Below, piece by piece: positions 17,980 through 26,547 of a stretch of 64,000 bases of DNA. The stretch's first letter is position 1. Each line of letters starts with the position of its first letter. The notes under the pieces are model-generated. The model saw nothing but the letters and a program-made list of their open reading frames with translations. It did no database searches and was not told the origin of the DNA. Source of the DNA: Parahalioglobus pacificus (GTDB lineage Bacteria; Pseudomonadota; Gammaproteobacteria; Pseudomonadales; Halieaceae); contig NZ_BMYM01000002.1 in assembly GCF_014652275.1 (NCBI RefSeq), forward strand, positions 558,001-622,000. The letters are read 5' to 3'. The position numbers and the translations under genes were made by a program.

Positions 17980-19359
17980 TTATATGATGGCAGGCCCCTG
18001 TGCGCTGAAGCCAGCCAGACCGGGTAGCGCAAGCGCGAGATCATTCTCGCTTAAGCCAAACCATCGACCCAACGGTGCAGCGTATTGTTCTACGGATGTT
18101 GTGGGTATTAATCGCCCGTTGCCAGCATCCTGTGCGTGCCCCAAGGTGGGAGGAGGTATGCTGCCGTAGATTCTTCCGCCGTTCACTGCGCCACCAACCA
18201 CGAAGTGGTGTGCACCCCAGCCGTGATCTGTTCCGTCGCCATTTATCGTTAACGTACGACCGAAATCAGCTGCTGTAAATGTTGTCACCTGCTGCGCGAC
18301 GCCCATTTCTACAGTGGCTTCGAAAAATGCTGCGATGCTATCGGACACGGACTGCTGAAGTGGCGGTAGATCCGTTGCCTGGTTGTCGTGGGTGTCGAAG
18401 CCTCCCAACGCGACGAAAAAGACCTGGCGAGAGGCCCCAAGCTGCTGACGTGCTGCGATGGTATTCGCGACCTGAGCCAGCTGCCCCCCCAGACGATCCT
18501 GTGGGAAGTTCTGGCTGGGTGGTGTTGTATCTGCCAGTGCGCGGCTCATGGTCTCATTGCTTGCTAACGCACGCCGGCTGATGTTCACAAAGTCGCGCGC
18601 GAACAGGTTCTCGGAGGTATCTCCCTGTGCAGCGAAATGTGCCTCCAGCGCACTTGATAGCTCGGGTGCGCCTTGCCGGCGTGCAATCTCGATGAGCTCG
18701 ATTGCCGGTACTCCTGAGGCATCAAGCTGAAATGGATTGGCGGCCTCGCCGTTCAAGAACACCGTGTTACCGGCAATAGAGACGCTCAGGAAATCGCTAT
18801 TGATGCCAGCACGTATCGAAGCGTCACTAAAGGCTCCACCCCAACCCAGCTGTGCGCCTTCTGGTGCAAAGGCCATCCAAGTGGATTGCTGATCATTGTG
18901 AGAAAAAAGGCGCTTGGGCAGCGCGCCCTTGTCATTGGAGAAAATGCTGCTGTCCACAGGGGTGATCAAGGGGCCAACGTTGCCGACGATTGCCGCTTGG
19001 CCTTGGTTGAATAGCGACTGAAGGCCTGACATTTCGCGTGGGAGCGCATACGAGGGCTCGGCCCCCTGTGAGTTGAGTGGCAACAGGTCCTCTCGATCTC
19101 TGTTCGCATTGGCTGACGCTTGATACTGCTGAAGTAGCGGTGCGCGCAATTGGGCGTACATGTCCCAGGCGGGTTCATCATAGGGAATCACGGTGTCGTG
19201 GCAGTCCATGCCCCCAAAGAGAAACACGCACACCAACGCTCGGTAATCATCATCGGCCGCGAGCGATCGAGTACTGGTCAGTGTAGTGACCGTGGGGATG
19301 GCGCTCGCTAGCGGTAGTGATAGGAGGGTGTTCAAAAAGCGTCGTCGGTTTTGTGGCAT
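17980..19359 (-). CDS. DUF1501 exported protein
   Basis: This 459-residue protein belongs to DUF1501, an alkaline-phosphatase/sulfatase-fold-related family of unknown function. The N-terminus MPQNRRRFLNTLLSLPLASA is a Tat-like signal. The mature part begins with the family segment ALVCVFLFGGMDCHDTVIPYD and later has FFVALGGFDTHDNQ and DHGWGAHHFVVGG, whose Asp and His residues could bind metal. It lies 11 bases downstream of a DUF1800 gene, the pairing always seen for these families. The pair is probably a periplasmic complex; its substrate is not known. Confidence 0.9.
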   Translation of the reverse strand: MPQNRRRFLNTLLSLPLASAIPTVTTLTSTRSLAADDDYRALVCVFLFGGMDCHDTVIPYDEPAWDMYAQLRAPLLQQYQASANANRDREDLLPLNSQGAEPSYALPREMSGLQSLFNQGQAAIVGNVGPLITPVDSSIFSNDKGALPKRLFSHNDQQSTWMAFAPEGAQLGWGGAFSDASIRAGINSDFLSVSIAGNTVFLNGEAANPFQLDASGVPAIELIEIARRQGAPELSSALEAHFAAQGDTSENLFARDFVNISRRALASNETMSRALADTTPPSQNFPQDRLGGQLAQVANTIAARQQLGASRQVFFVALGGFDTHDNQATDLPPLQQSVSDSIAAFFEATVEMGVAQQVTTFTAADFGRTLTINGDGTDHGWGAHHFVVGGAVNGGRIYGSIPPPTLGHAQDAGNGRLIPTTSVEQYAAPLGRWFGLSENDLALALPGLAGFSAQGPAII

Positions 19360-19370
19360 GGTGAGCTCTC

Positions 19371-21167
19371 CTATCTCAGAACGATATAGTCGGGAGTAGT
19401 GAGTACAAGGAGGCTTGCAAGGCGCGCGCGCAACCTGCGTCCGTCATCCGTCGAACCATCGATATCTGACACGATGTTGCGAATTCGATTGGCACTCGCC
19501 TCCGTCAGCGTGCCATGTGTGAGTCTCTCATTCAGTAACGCTATGAGGTCTTCAGGCGAATCGGCAACGGCCTCGGCATCGCTGTAATCGGCGATAAAGG
19601 CCCTGTCTCCCCCGCCGTCAAATTGCGGAGCCTGACCGAAAACATACGGTGTTAAGAAGTTCGGATAACCGATAACACTGGGTGCATTCGTGATCTGAAA
19701 CTCTGGGGCATTGAGGCCGGCCTCGCCGGTCAGCGTGCCCGGTGCGATATAGCCCGGACGGTAGAAGTTAAATACGGAAGGTGCGCGATAGGGGTGTTGA
19801 CCGAGCGCGGTTGTATCACTGGTATCCTGCAACAGTAGTTCATTGGCGGCCACTGCGCTGTTCACTTCAAATGCCCGCGCCCAGTGTGTGAAGCGCAAGA
19901 TGGGCTCGCGAATTTTTCCGCTGCTACCTTGGTCGCTCCTCTGGATGTCGCGGGCATCCACATCGAACAATACGGCAGCGATTGTGGCCCCGAGATCGCC
20001 ACGTTCACCGCTACCTATGCGAGCGCCCGAGGGCAGCAGATAGGTGCCGACGTCGAACGCGGCTGCGACGCGTTCTACATATTCCACATCGGGCGAGCTG
20101 CTGGTGAATCGTTGAATTAGCTGACGGCCGATGAAGGGCCCCATATTCGGATGATCAAAAATAATGTCTAAGGCTTGGCCGATACTGCTTTCTGCGCCAG
20201 TGCCGGCAGTAATTGTGGAGCCCAAGAACGATTTCTCTTGTTCAGAGTGGAAGTTATCGAATGTCTGTAAGGGACTGTAAAACGAATTCAGTGGTAAGTC
20301 TTGCAGGCGGGCTTGATATTCGGCCCCTGCGAAGCTCAGTCCAGTGAATACCTTTGCAAGTCCTGTAATGTCGGTGTTGTCAAAGATCTCTACGGGCTCG
20401 CCCAACTCGTCCGTGTTGGGTACGCCGTTGGCTTGGAGTTCAATGAGTCCCAGGGTGAAAAGCTGTAGCAACTCCCTCGCATAGTTCTCGTCAGGTACCT
20501 GTCCTGTTGCTGGGTTTGCCTTGCTGTTGCGTAAGTAGGTGAGGTAAATGGCCATAGCAGGCGAATACGTCACCTCCTCCAGCAGCTGGCGATAGTTACC
20601 GAACGCATTGGTTACAAGGATGTCGTTGTAGTGCGCGATCGTCTGCGGTAGCCGGTCGAGGTCGCTGCGATCAGAAACGACCAAAATTTGCGATAGGGCA
20701 AACGCCATACGTTGGCGAAGTTGATCGGGTGCAGTGATTGAATTCCGCCAGAACAGAATCGTAGGCAATTGCGAAAGGTTTCTGGGCGTTTGCCCGCGCT
20801 CGTCATAGAAAACGCCGCTCTCAGGGAATCGAGAGATCACCTCATCCAGCATCAGTGTAGGCTGCTGTGCTAGCTGCTCGCTGAACCAATCCTCTAGACC
20901 AGCATCCAGCACGTCCTGAACGTCTTGTGGCGAGGGACCAAACGTAGCTTGGCTCAGGAAGCGCGTCGCGTTGCTGTGCGTGAGTGCCTCAGGCGGAGGC
21001 GCCGGAACAGGTGTCTCCGGTGCGGGCGCCTCCACAGGGGGCGGCGAAGCCGCGGGTGTCGGTGCACTGGCTGTATTGCTGGACGAGCCGCCCCCGCCGC
21101 CGCAGGCGACCAGTACAAACGCTGCACACAGCGCGGCAAATCCGTGATGCATTGAGTTCAGAAACAT
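19371..21167 (-). CDS. DUF1800 lipoprotein
   Basis: This 598-residue protein is a DUF1800 member with an N-terminal lipoprotein signal (LVAC, Cys22), a glycine-serine tract and a proline-alanine-rich linker to about residue 62. The conserved domain starts with RFLSQATFGPSPQDVQ and contains NYARELLQLFTLG and PHRAPSVFNFYRP-like segments. The linker would let the domain stand away from the membrane. It is the first gene of the DUF1800-DUF1501 pair. The function is unknown; polymer or cell-surface processing has been guessed for related pairs but nothing here proves it. Confidence 0.9.
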   Translation of the reverse strand: MFLNSMHHGFAALCAAFVLVACGGGGGSSSNTASAPTPAASPPPVEAPAPETPVPAPPPEALTHSNATRFLSQATFGPSPQDVQDVLDAGLEDWFSEQLAQQPTLMLDEVISRFPESGVFYDERGQTPRNLSQLPTILFWRNSITAPDQLRQRMAFALSQILVVSDRSDLDRLPQTIAHYNDILVTNAFGNYRQLLEEVTYSPAMAIYLTYLRNSKANPATGQVPDENYARELLQLFTLGLIELQANGVPNTDELGEPVEIFDNTDITGLAKVFTGLSFAGAEYQARLQDLPLNSFYSPLQTFDNFHSEQEKSFLGSTITAGTGAESSIGQALDIIFDHPNMGPFIGRQLIQRFTSSSPDVEYVERVAAAFDVGTYLLPSGARIGSGERGDLGATIAAVLFDVDARDIQRSDQGSSGKIREPILRFTHWARAFEVNSAVAANELLLQDTSDTTALGQHPYRAPSVFNFYRPGYIAPGTLTGEAGLNAPEFQITNAPSVIGYPNFLTPYVFGQAPQFDGGGDRAFIADYSDAEAVADSPEDLIALLNERLTHGTLTEASANRIRNIVSDIDGSTDDGRRLRARLASLLVLTTPDYIVLR

Positions 21168-21340
21168 GGATATACGCCTTGTCGAGGTGATGACAGCACT
21201 GCGATCAAAGGCTAGGCCAGTGCAGTCTCATCCGTCGAGATAAAAACTGTAAAAAAGCGTAAAGAAGACGCGCGTGGATAAGTTGTCTGCTAAGCCGCAG
21301 GTGAATCTCGTTCGAGGGGTGCACTGGAGCTTTCTCGCTT

Positions 21341-22453
21341 CTACTGCGACGGGACAGTGCCGATGTATTTTGCGCGGGGCCTAATCAGGCGCGAATGCTG
21401 CTTGAACTCAAGAAAATGGGCGATATAGCCATACACTCTCGCCATCGCAAACAGGGCGGTGAAGTAATGGTCGGGGATGCCCAGACTGTTGAATACGGCG
21501 CCTTTGTAGAACTCAACATTGGCGTGTATCTCCCGTCCGCGTTCGGCAAAAGCGGCCTGACAGGCCTCTTCAACAGCGACCAGCGTGTCTAACAGTTTGC
21601 GGCTGTTGGGTTCTGTGCAACGGGCCAGCGCCATGGGTTTGAGGATCGCAGCCCGTGGATCCAGCGTGCGGTACTCCCTGTGGCCCATTCCCATTATCTT
21701 CTGCCCCTGGGCAAGACGTTGATTGACCCACTTTGCGGCCGCGGCGGGGTCGCCTATCTCCCTGGCCATGGCCAGCGCAGCCTGATCGGCGCCGCCATGC
21801 AAGCGACCGTAAAGCGTGCCGACGGAGGCTGAGATCACGGATTGCAGTGGGGCTTCTGTGCTGGCACAGACGCGCCCTGCGAAGGTGCCGGCATTGAAGC
21901 TGTGCTCCATCTGAAGGATCTGCGTTGTGTCCAATGTCGCAACCTCATCATCGCGAGGTAGCTCGCCGCGCAGCATAAACAGAAACCTGCGGTGAAAGTC
22001 GGTTTCCGGCAGCTCAGTGATGGCCGTTAGCCCCTGTTCTTTACGAAACAAGGCAGCAATGAGTGCAGAAATTTTGGCGGCAATGGCCAGACCCTGGTTG
22101 GCGGCGGGCGCCAGCGGGCCCTCCTCAACCGGGTTCAACAGTGGGATCAGCCCCTGTAATACCAGCATGGGATGCGTGCCTTCTGGCACCGCCTGCAAGA
22201 GGGCAATTTCCGTATTGTTCAGCGCCTGCTGACTACGCATGAATTGCGCCAGCTGTTGGTGCTCGGCGTCTGTAGGCCAATCGCCAGTCAGCAGGTACCA
22301 GACGACGATCAGGAAGGGTTTGTCCGCCAGATCGGCAATGGGTGTGCCGCGGTAGTTGAGGCTGCCGGAATCGCCCTGTACGTCAGAGAGGGCGGTTTCA
22401 CCGACGATGACACCAGCCAGATCATTGGAAGCGAGGGGGGATGTTGCCTGCAT
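21341..22453 (-). CDS. Citrate synthase-family enzyme (short form)
   Basis: This 370-residue protein condenses acetyl-CoA or propionyl-CoA with oxaloacetate. Catalytic segments are present: MEHSFNAGTFAGR (His), GRLHGGA, GMGHREYRTLDPRA, and NVEFYKGAVFNSLG, where the usual catalytic aspartate is replaced by glutamate. The length fits the short bacterial citrate/methylcitrate type rather than the hexameric 430-residue GltA. A strong AAGGAGGT precedes the ATG. It is divergent from a LysR gene, so it is likely a pathway-specific enzyme, perhaps methylcitrate synthase. No prpB or acnD homologue is nearby to confirm that. Confidence 0.88.
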   Translation of the reverse strand: MQATSPLASNDLAGVIVGETALSDVQGDSGSLNYRGTPIADLADKPFLIVVWYLLTGDWPTDAEHQQLAQFMRSQQALNNTEIALLQAVPEGTHPMLVLQGLIPLLNPVEEGPLAPAANQGLAIAAKISALIAALFRKEQGLTAITELPETDFHRRFLFMLRGELPRDDEVATLDTTQILQMEHSFNAGTFAGRVCASTEAPLQSVISASVGTLYGRLHGGADQAALAMAREIGDPAAAAKWVNQRLAQGQKIMGMGHREYRTLDPRAAILKPMALARCTEPNSRKLLDTLVAVEEACQAAFAERGREIHANVEFYKGAVFNSLGIPDHYFTALFAMARVYGYIAHFLEFKQHSRLIRPRAKYIGTVPSQ

Positions 22454-22521
22454 GTTTGGACCTCCTTGAACGGTTCCCGATGAGTATCAGGACCGAACAT
22501 GGATAAATCCAAATAATCATG

Positions 22522-22537
22522 CTTATACTTAAATAAG
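22522..22537. promoter_or_regulatory. Palindromic LysR operator candidate
   Basis: The perfect inverted repeat CTTAT-N6-ATAAG contains the T-N11-A pattern bound by LysR regulators. It sits in an AT-rich island (about 22500-22550) between the divergent citrate synthase and LysR genes, 68 bases from the former and 105 from the latter. Confidence 0.55.
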
Positions 22538-22642
22538 AAATACTAATACCAAGTTCGCAAATCTGAGTCGGGCGGAGATTGCTCCAAGGCTCGATCAAAC
22601 GGTGTCGAAAGGCATCGTGCTGGCACCAATCAGGAGAGCGAA

Positions 22643-23530
22643 ATGCGATTCGAAAATGCGGAGTTACGGGCCTTTCGCGCGGTGGTTGAGGCGGGGGGAT
22701 TCAGCCGGGCGGCCCAGTTACTGTCCCTTAGCCAGTCGGCTGTTAGCCAGGCAGTGGCGGGCCTCGAGGCTAAGCTGGAAACGCCCTTGCTGGAGCGCGG
22801 TCGGCAGCAGCGTCTCACTGCAGCGGGACGGCGACTGTTCCGCTACGCAGACGATGTACTGCGAGCCGAACAATCCGTTATCGATGATCTCGCTGGCATT
22901 AAGCGTGGTCGCGAACAGCAGCTGCGCGTGGCGCTCAGTGCCTCCATTAATCGCTTTCATGCACCTGAATTAATAAGCGCTTACTACCGGAAGAACCCAG
23001 AGTCCGTAATCAATGTTGCGGAGATGCCCAGCCGAAATATTGTTCAAGCGGTGCTGTCAGAGCAGGTGGAACTGGGGCTTGGTCCTTTCCAACGGGGCAT
23101 GGAGGCCTTCACCACCGTGCCTCTGTACAGCGACACCCGCCACCTCGTGGCTAGCCCCTCACATCCGCGGTTTGACGCCCTTCGTGAGGGTGATGCATCC
23201 GCCCTGCGCGGCACGGCACTGATCACATCCGCCCTGGACAATCCTGATTTACGACCCGCCATTCAGCGAATCCGCGACCAGTTCAGCTCGGTGTGGGAAG
23301 TCAGTAGCCTGAGCCTTCGCGTGCATATGATCGAGCAGGGGATGGGCGTGGCCTTCATGGATGCTCAGGTACTCGAGCAGTACCCACCCTGCAGCACGTT
23401 TTGCATTCTTGGGAGCCTGGAGTTTGGCGAAATCAGGAAGCAGGTGGGTCTGTACAGTCGCAAAGACCGCGTGCTCAGCCGCGGCGCAAGCGCCTTTGTC
23501 GAACTTTGCCGCGCTCATTGGAGCGTTTAG
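22643..23530 (+). CDS. LysR family transcriptional regulator
   Basis: This 295-residue regulator has the N-terminal winged helix-turn-helix (about residues 6-65) with the signature GGFSRAAQLLSLSQSAVSQAVAGLE, followed by a periplasmic-binding-like effector domain. It is divergent from the citrate synthase gene and probably controls it, using the palindrome at 22522-22537. The effector is likely an organic acid or acyl-CoA, but this is inferred. The next gene on the same strand starts 29 bases downstream and may be co-transcribed. Confidence 0.92.
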   Translation: MRFENAELRAFRAVVEAGGFSRAAQLLSLSQSAVSQAVAGLEAKLETPLLERGRQQRLTAAGRRLFRYADDVLRAEQSVIDDLAGIKRGREQQLRVALSASINRFHAPELISAYYRKNPESVINVAEMPSRNIVQAVLSEQVELGLGPFQRGMEAFTTVPLYSDTRHLVASPSHPRFDALREGDASALRGTALITSALDNPDLRPAIQRIRDQFSSVWEVSSLSLRVHMIEQGMGVAFMDAQVLEQYPPCSTFCILGSLEFGEIRKQVGLYSRKDRVLSRGASAFVELCRAHWSV

Positions 23531-23559
23531 AGTGTGGGTGCACGCATCGAGAGGGAATT

Positions 23560-25182
23560 ATGGCCGCCAGCCTACGCACCAGTAATCTGTCCAGACTGAA
23601 GCAGGGCAATTTTGATGTCCTGATTCTGGGCGGTGGTATCAATGGCGCCGTGTCGGCCGCTGCGCTGGCCGGGCGGGGCTTACGGGTAGCGCTGATCGAC
23701 CGCCATGATTTTGCCGCTGGGGTGTCTTCCAACTCCTCCAACCTTGCCTGGGGCGGCATCAAATACCTGGAGAGTCATGAGTACCTGCTGGTCAACAAGC
23801 TGTGCCTGTCGCGCAACGAGCTGATGCGTGCTTACCCGTCCACCGTAAAAGAGATTCGGTTTTTCACCACCATCCAGCGGGGATTTCGCTTTTGGTCGTT
23901 CTTTGTGTTCCTGGGCAGTGTTCTCTACTGGTTGATTGGCCGCTGTAAGACCGCGGCACCGCGCTACCTGACCGCGCGCACGATTGAGGCCGCAGAACCC
24001 GAGATCAATACCAGCGAGGCCGCCGGTGGCCTGGAGTACTCGGACTGCTACCTCTACGACAACGATGCCCGATTTGTTTTTAACTTTATTCGCCAGAGCC
24101 TGAACTTCGGCTGCATTGCCGCCAACTACGTGGAGGCCGGTGACGCCCGTTTCGACGGCGAGCAGTGGCATGTTGATGCCCGCGATGTCATCGGTGATGA
24201 GCGCTTCACGATTCGCGCCAAGGTCTTGATCAACGCCTGTGGTCCCTATGCCGATAGCATCAACCGCGAGTATTCGATTCAAACGGAGCATCACCACCTG
24301 TTTTCCAAGGGCGTTCACCTGATTGTCGATCGAGTGACGGACAACCAGCGTGTACTCACCTTTTTTGCCAGCGATGGCCGTCTGTTCTTCCTCATTCCCA
24401 TGGGTCCAAAAACCTGTATTGGCACGACCGATACGCAGGTTGAGTCGCCCGAGGTTTCAGTCACTGAGGAGGACCGGCAATTCATTCTGGACAACGCTAA
24501 CGCACTGTTGGACCTACCGCGGCCACTGACCGCTGCCGATATCGTTGCCGAGCGGGTCGGCGTGAGGCCCCTCGCGGTGAAGGGGGAGGGCGGTACTGCT
24601 GACTGGGTTCAGCTATCGCGCAAGCACGAAATAGAAACCGACGTGGCACGGCGACACATTTCCGTTTTCGGTGGCAAGCTCACCGATTGCCTCAACGTGG
24701 GCGATGAGATCACCGAACGCGTGGCCGAGTTGGGCGTGCCGATTCCGGAGGCGGATAACCGCTGGTACGGCGAACCCGGCGATGCGCTGCGCGATCAGTT
24801 CATGCTGCAGGCGCGCCTGATGCAGTTGGACGCCTTAACGGACCCCAGTTCACCCGAGCCTCTGTCGGAGCGCTTCTGGCGTCGCTACGGGGAGTCTGCC
24901 TTTGTTTTACTGGAGCGTATTCGGGAAAATCCGGACCAGGCTAAATTGCTCATTCCCAATGCCGAATATGTCAGGTGCGAGATTGAGCTGGCAGCGCGGC
25001 GGGAAATGATCATCAAGCTGGAAGATTTTATGCGTCGCCGCTCCAAGATTGAGCTGGTAGTGCGCAATTCAGACATCGTTGCTGCAACTGAAGGCTTGCG
25101 GGAGGCTTGCGAGATTCTGTTCCCTGGGCAGTCCAGCGAGAAGCTGGCCGAGTACTTTGAAGACCTGGGCGTTAGCGCCTAG
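23560..25182 (+). CDS. GlpD-like FAD-dependent glycerol-3-phosphate dehydrogenase family protein
   Basis: This 540-residue flavoprotein resembles aerobic glycerol-3-phosphate dehydrogenase, which feeds electrons to the quinone pool. The FAD motif ILGGGINGAVSAAALAGRG is near residues 22-40, followed by the family segment SSNSSNLAWGGIKYLE. A hydrophobic stretch near residues 110-125 could make membrane contact. The C-terminal GlpD domain is present. The frame is open to 23401 inside the LysR gene, but ATG at 23560 gives the usual spacing to the FAD motif. The GlpD motif SSRSSKLIHGGLRYLE is altered, so the substrate could be another hydroxy acid phosphate. Confidence 0.82.
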   Translation: MAASLRTSNLSRLKQGNFDVLILGGGINGAVSAAALAGRGLRVALIDRHDFAAGVSSNSSNLAWGGIKYLESHEYLLVNKLCLSRNELMRAYPSTVKEIRFFTTIQRGFRFWSFFVFLGSVLYWLIGRCKTAAPRYLTARTIEAAEPEINTSEAAGGLEYSDCYLYDNDARFVFNFIRQSLNFGCIAANYVEAGDARFDGEQWHVDARDVIGDERFTIRAKVLINACGPYADSINREYSIQTEHHHLFSKGVHLIVDRVTDNQRVLTFFASDGRLFFLIPMGPKTCIGTTDTQVESPEVSVTEEDRQFILDNANALLDLPRPLTAADIVAERVGVRPLAVKGEGGTADWVQLSRKHEIETDVARRHISVFGGKLTDCLNVGDEITERVAELGVPIPEADNRWYGEPGDALRDQFMLQARLMQLDALTDPSSPEPLSERFWRRYGESAFVLLERIRENPDQAKLLIPNAEYVRCEIELAARREMIIKLEDFMRRRSKIELVVRNSDIVAATEGLREACEILFPGQSSEKLAEYFEDLGVSA

Positions 25183-25194
25183 CCCTAGCGACCC

Positions 25195-25749
25195 TTAGCT
25201 GTCTTCTTCGCCAATCAGGGTCAGCCGCAGTTGGGGCCGCGTGGTTGTCGGCGCCAGCCAGATATCCACGAAGTGTTGCCCAAAGTCAGGATCTTCGATG
25301 ATGCCCAATGGTTGACCGTTGTGGACAAAGCGGGAGCGATTTGACGCATCAAGCTCCAGTACCAGCACGTCGTTTTGCGCTACATCTGGCCACAGTTCAA
25401 GTAGCTGTGTCAGCCACTGTTCTTGATTTTCGTGGCTCAGACCCTGGTCATCCCACTCTTTGCGCGTTCTGTCCACCAGCGCCGCTGACTTGATGTCCAG
25501 CAGATACTCGATTTCCAGCTTCAGGGGGCGTTGTCCACGTTGGTAGCTACCGCTGTCGGTGTATAGGCGCGAGTAGTAAACGTCCCAGAAAAGCACGCTG
25601 AGCTTGGCTTCGCCTACCTTTTGCAGGTCCGCCGCGGACTGCCACTGCAAATCGGCGGCGTTCACCTGTGCAGTGGCGGGCAATCCTTGGCCAAGTACTG
25701 CCAGCAGTATTAGCGCAGCAAGTGTATGCGGTGCATTTCGAGTGTTCAT
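25195..25749 (-). CDS. Exported chalcone-isomerase-like protein
   Basis: This 184-residue protein has a cleavable signal (about residues 1-28, ending PATAQ). It then matches the chalcone isomerase-like domain found in many periplasmic bacterial proteins, with KVGEAKLSVLFWDVYYSRLYT and LEIEYLLDIKSAALVDRTRKEW. Bacterial members have no proven flavonoid activity and may bind fatty acids or other lipids. It is convergent with the GlpD-like gene. The start is close to two GC-rich inverted repeats in the gap to the upstream gene. Confidence 0.82.
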   Translation of the reverse strand: MNTRNAPHTLAALILLAVLGQGLPATAQVNAADLQWQSAADLQKVGEAKLSVLFWDVYYSRLYTDSGSYQRGQRPLKLEIEYLLDIKSAALVDRTRKEWDDQGLSHENQEQWLTQLLELWPDVAQNDVLVLELDASNRSRFVHNGQPLGIIEDPDFGQHFVDIWLAPTTTRPQLRLTLIGEEDS

Positions 25750-25818
25750 GCGCTTGTTACGAGCCCGGCGCAGCGCCGGATTTACTGCTGTGGGGTGCCC
25801 CCGTTGCGGGCGCTGGGC

Positions 25819-26400
25819 CTAGCCGGGCAGCTCGGTGCCGTGTACAGCAAGGTAATGCGAGCTCAGTTTGGGCTCATGGCCTGTTTCGTTGATCTCGTAG
25901 AGTCGCTCGTAGCGAGTTTCCCGGATCAACCAGCGCCCATCTTCCTTGACGTAGCGGTCCCAATACAGGGCGGTGCCATAGGTCTTGGCGTTGTGGTTGA
26001 GCAACCACATATTATCGGCCAGGTACCAAACGCCCACGGCCTCCGTTTCGCTGAGCAGCCGGATCTCGGGCTGGTGCCCGTTGTGATGCCCCACCGATGC
26101 CTTGTTGAAGGCGTACTGGATATTCGCCAGGTAGTCTTTGCGCCCGTTCACGGTCCACTCGTAGGTGCCACCCACAAAGTGCACCAGCACATCTTGGTGG
26201 AACAGAGTACCCAGCTCCTCGAGATTTGCGGTATCGATGCAGCGAAAGTACGCGTGCTTCAGCTGTTTAATGGCTTCGATATCCATCAACATCTGTATGC
26301 CCTGCTGCAGAGACTGCGGATCGTTGCCTGTGACCTCCAACGGAAGGCCCTGGTCCAGACCCAGTGTCTGTCGGTCGAGTTTCTGGCGTTGTTCAGTCAT
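25819..26400 (-). CDS. SnoaL-like (NTF2 superfamily) protein
   Basis: This 193-residue protein has the SnoaL/NTF2 cone fold, with the core from about residue 38 (DIEAIKQLKHAYFRCIDTANLEELGTLFHQDV) to about 170. Family members include ketosteroid isomerase, polyketide cyclases and bile-acid dehydratases, and many are non-enzymatic. His and Asp positions near the pocket (HHNGH) are not enough to assign activity. It is a single gene divergent from the outer-membrane protein gene. A long plus-strand frame on the opposite strand is a coding shadow. Confidence 0.85.
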   Translation of the reverse strand: MTEQRQKLDRQTLGLDQGLPLEVTGNDPQSLQQGIQMLMDIEAIKQLKHAYFRCIDTANLEELGTLFHQDVLVHFVGGTYEWTVNGRKDYLANIQYAFNKASVGHHNGHQPEIRLLSETEAVGVWYLADNMWLLNHNAKTYGTALYWDRYVKEDGRWLIRETRYERLYEINETGHEPKLSSHYLAVHGTELPG

Positions 26401-26547
26401 CGCTGTATCTCGCTTCTTGTGTTTGTTGTCAGTGTACGCAGGGAGTATTTGCCGACAACACGCGGGCGCTCGTTTTGGGCCAGATAGTTAGGCCACTGCG
26501 GGGCGATCAATTACAATCCTCTCGCGTCGGGGAGAACAGCGAGCAGT

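Noticed and set aside
23401-25182. GlpD-like gene starting inside the LysR gene
   Set aside because: The upstream extension is the shadow of the LysR frame; ATG at 23560 gives normal spacing to the FAD motif.
25765-25779. GC-rich palindrome CCGGCG-CAG-CGCCGG as a terminator
   Set aside because: No T run follows on the minus strand, which is the direction of both flanking genes; on the plus strand only three T occur.
25726-26487. 253-codon plus-strand open frame opposite the SnoaL-like gene
   Set aside because: The opposite strand has a recognisable SnoaL fold; this frame is low-complexity and has no ribosome site or motif.
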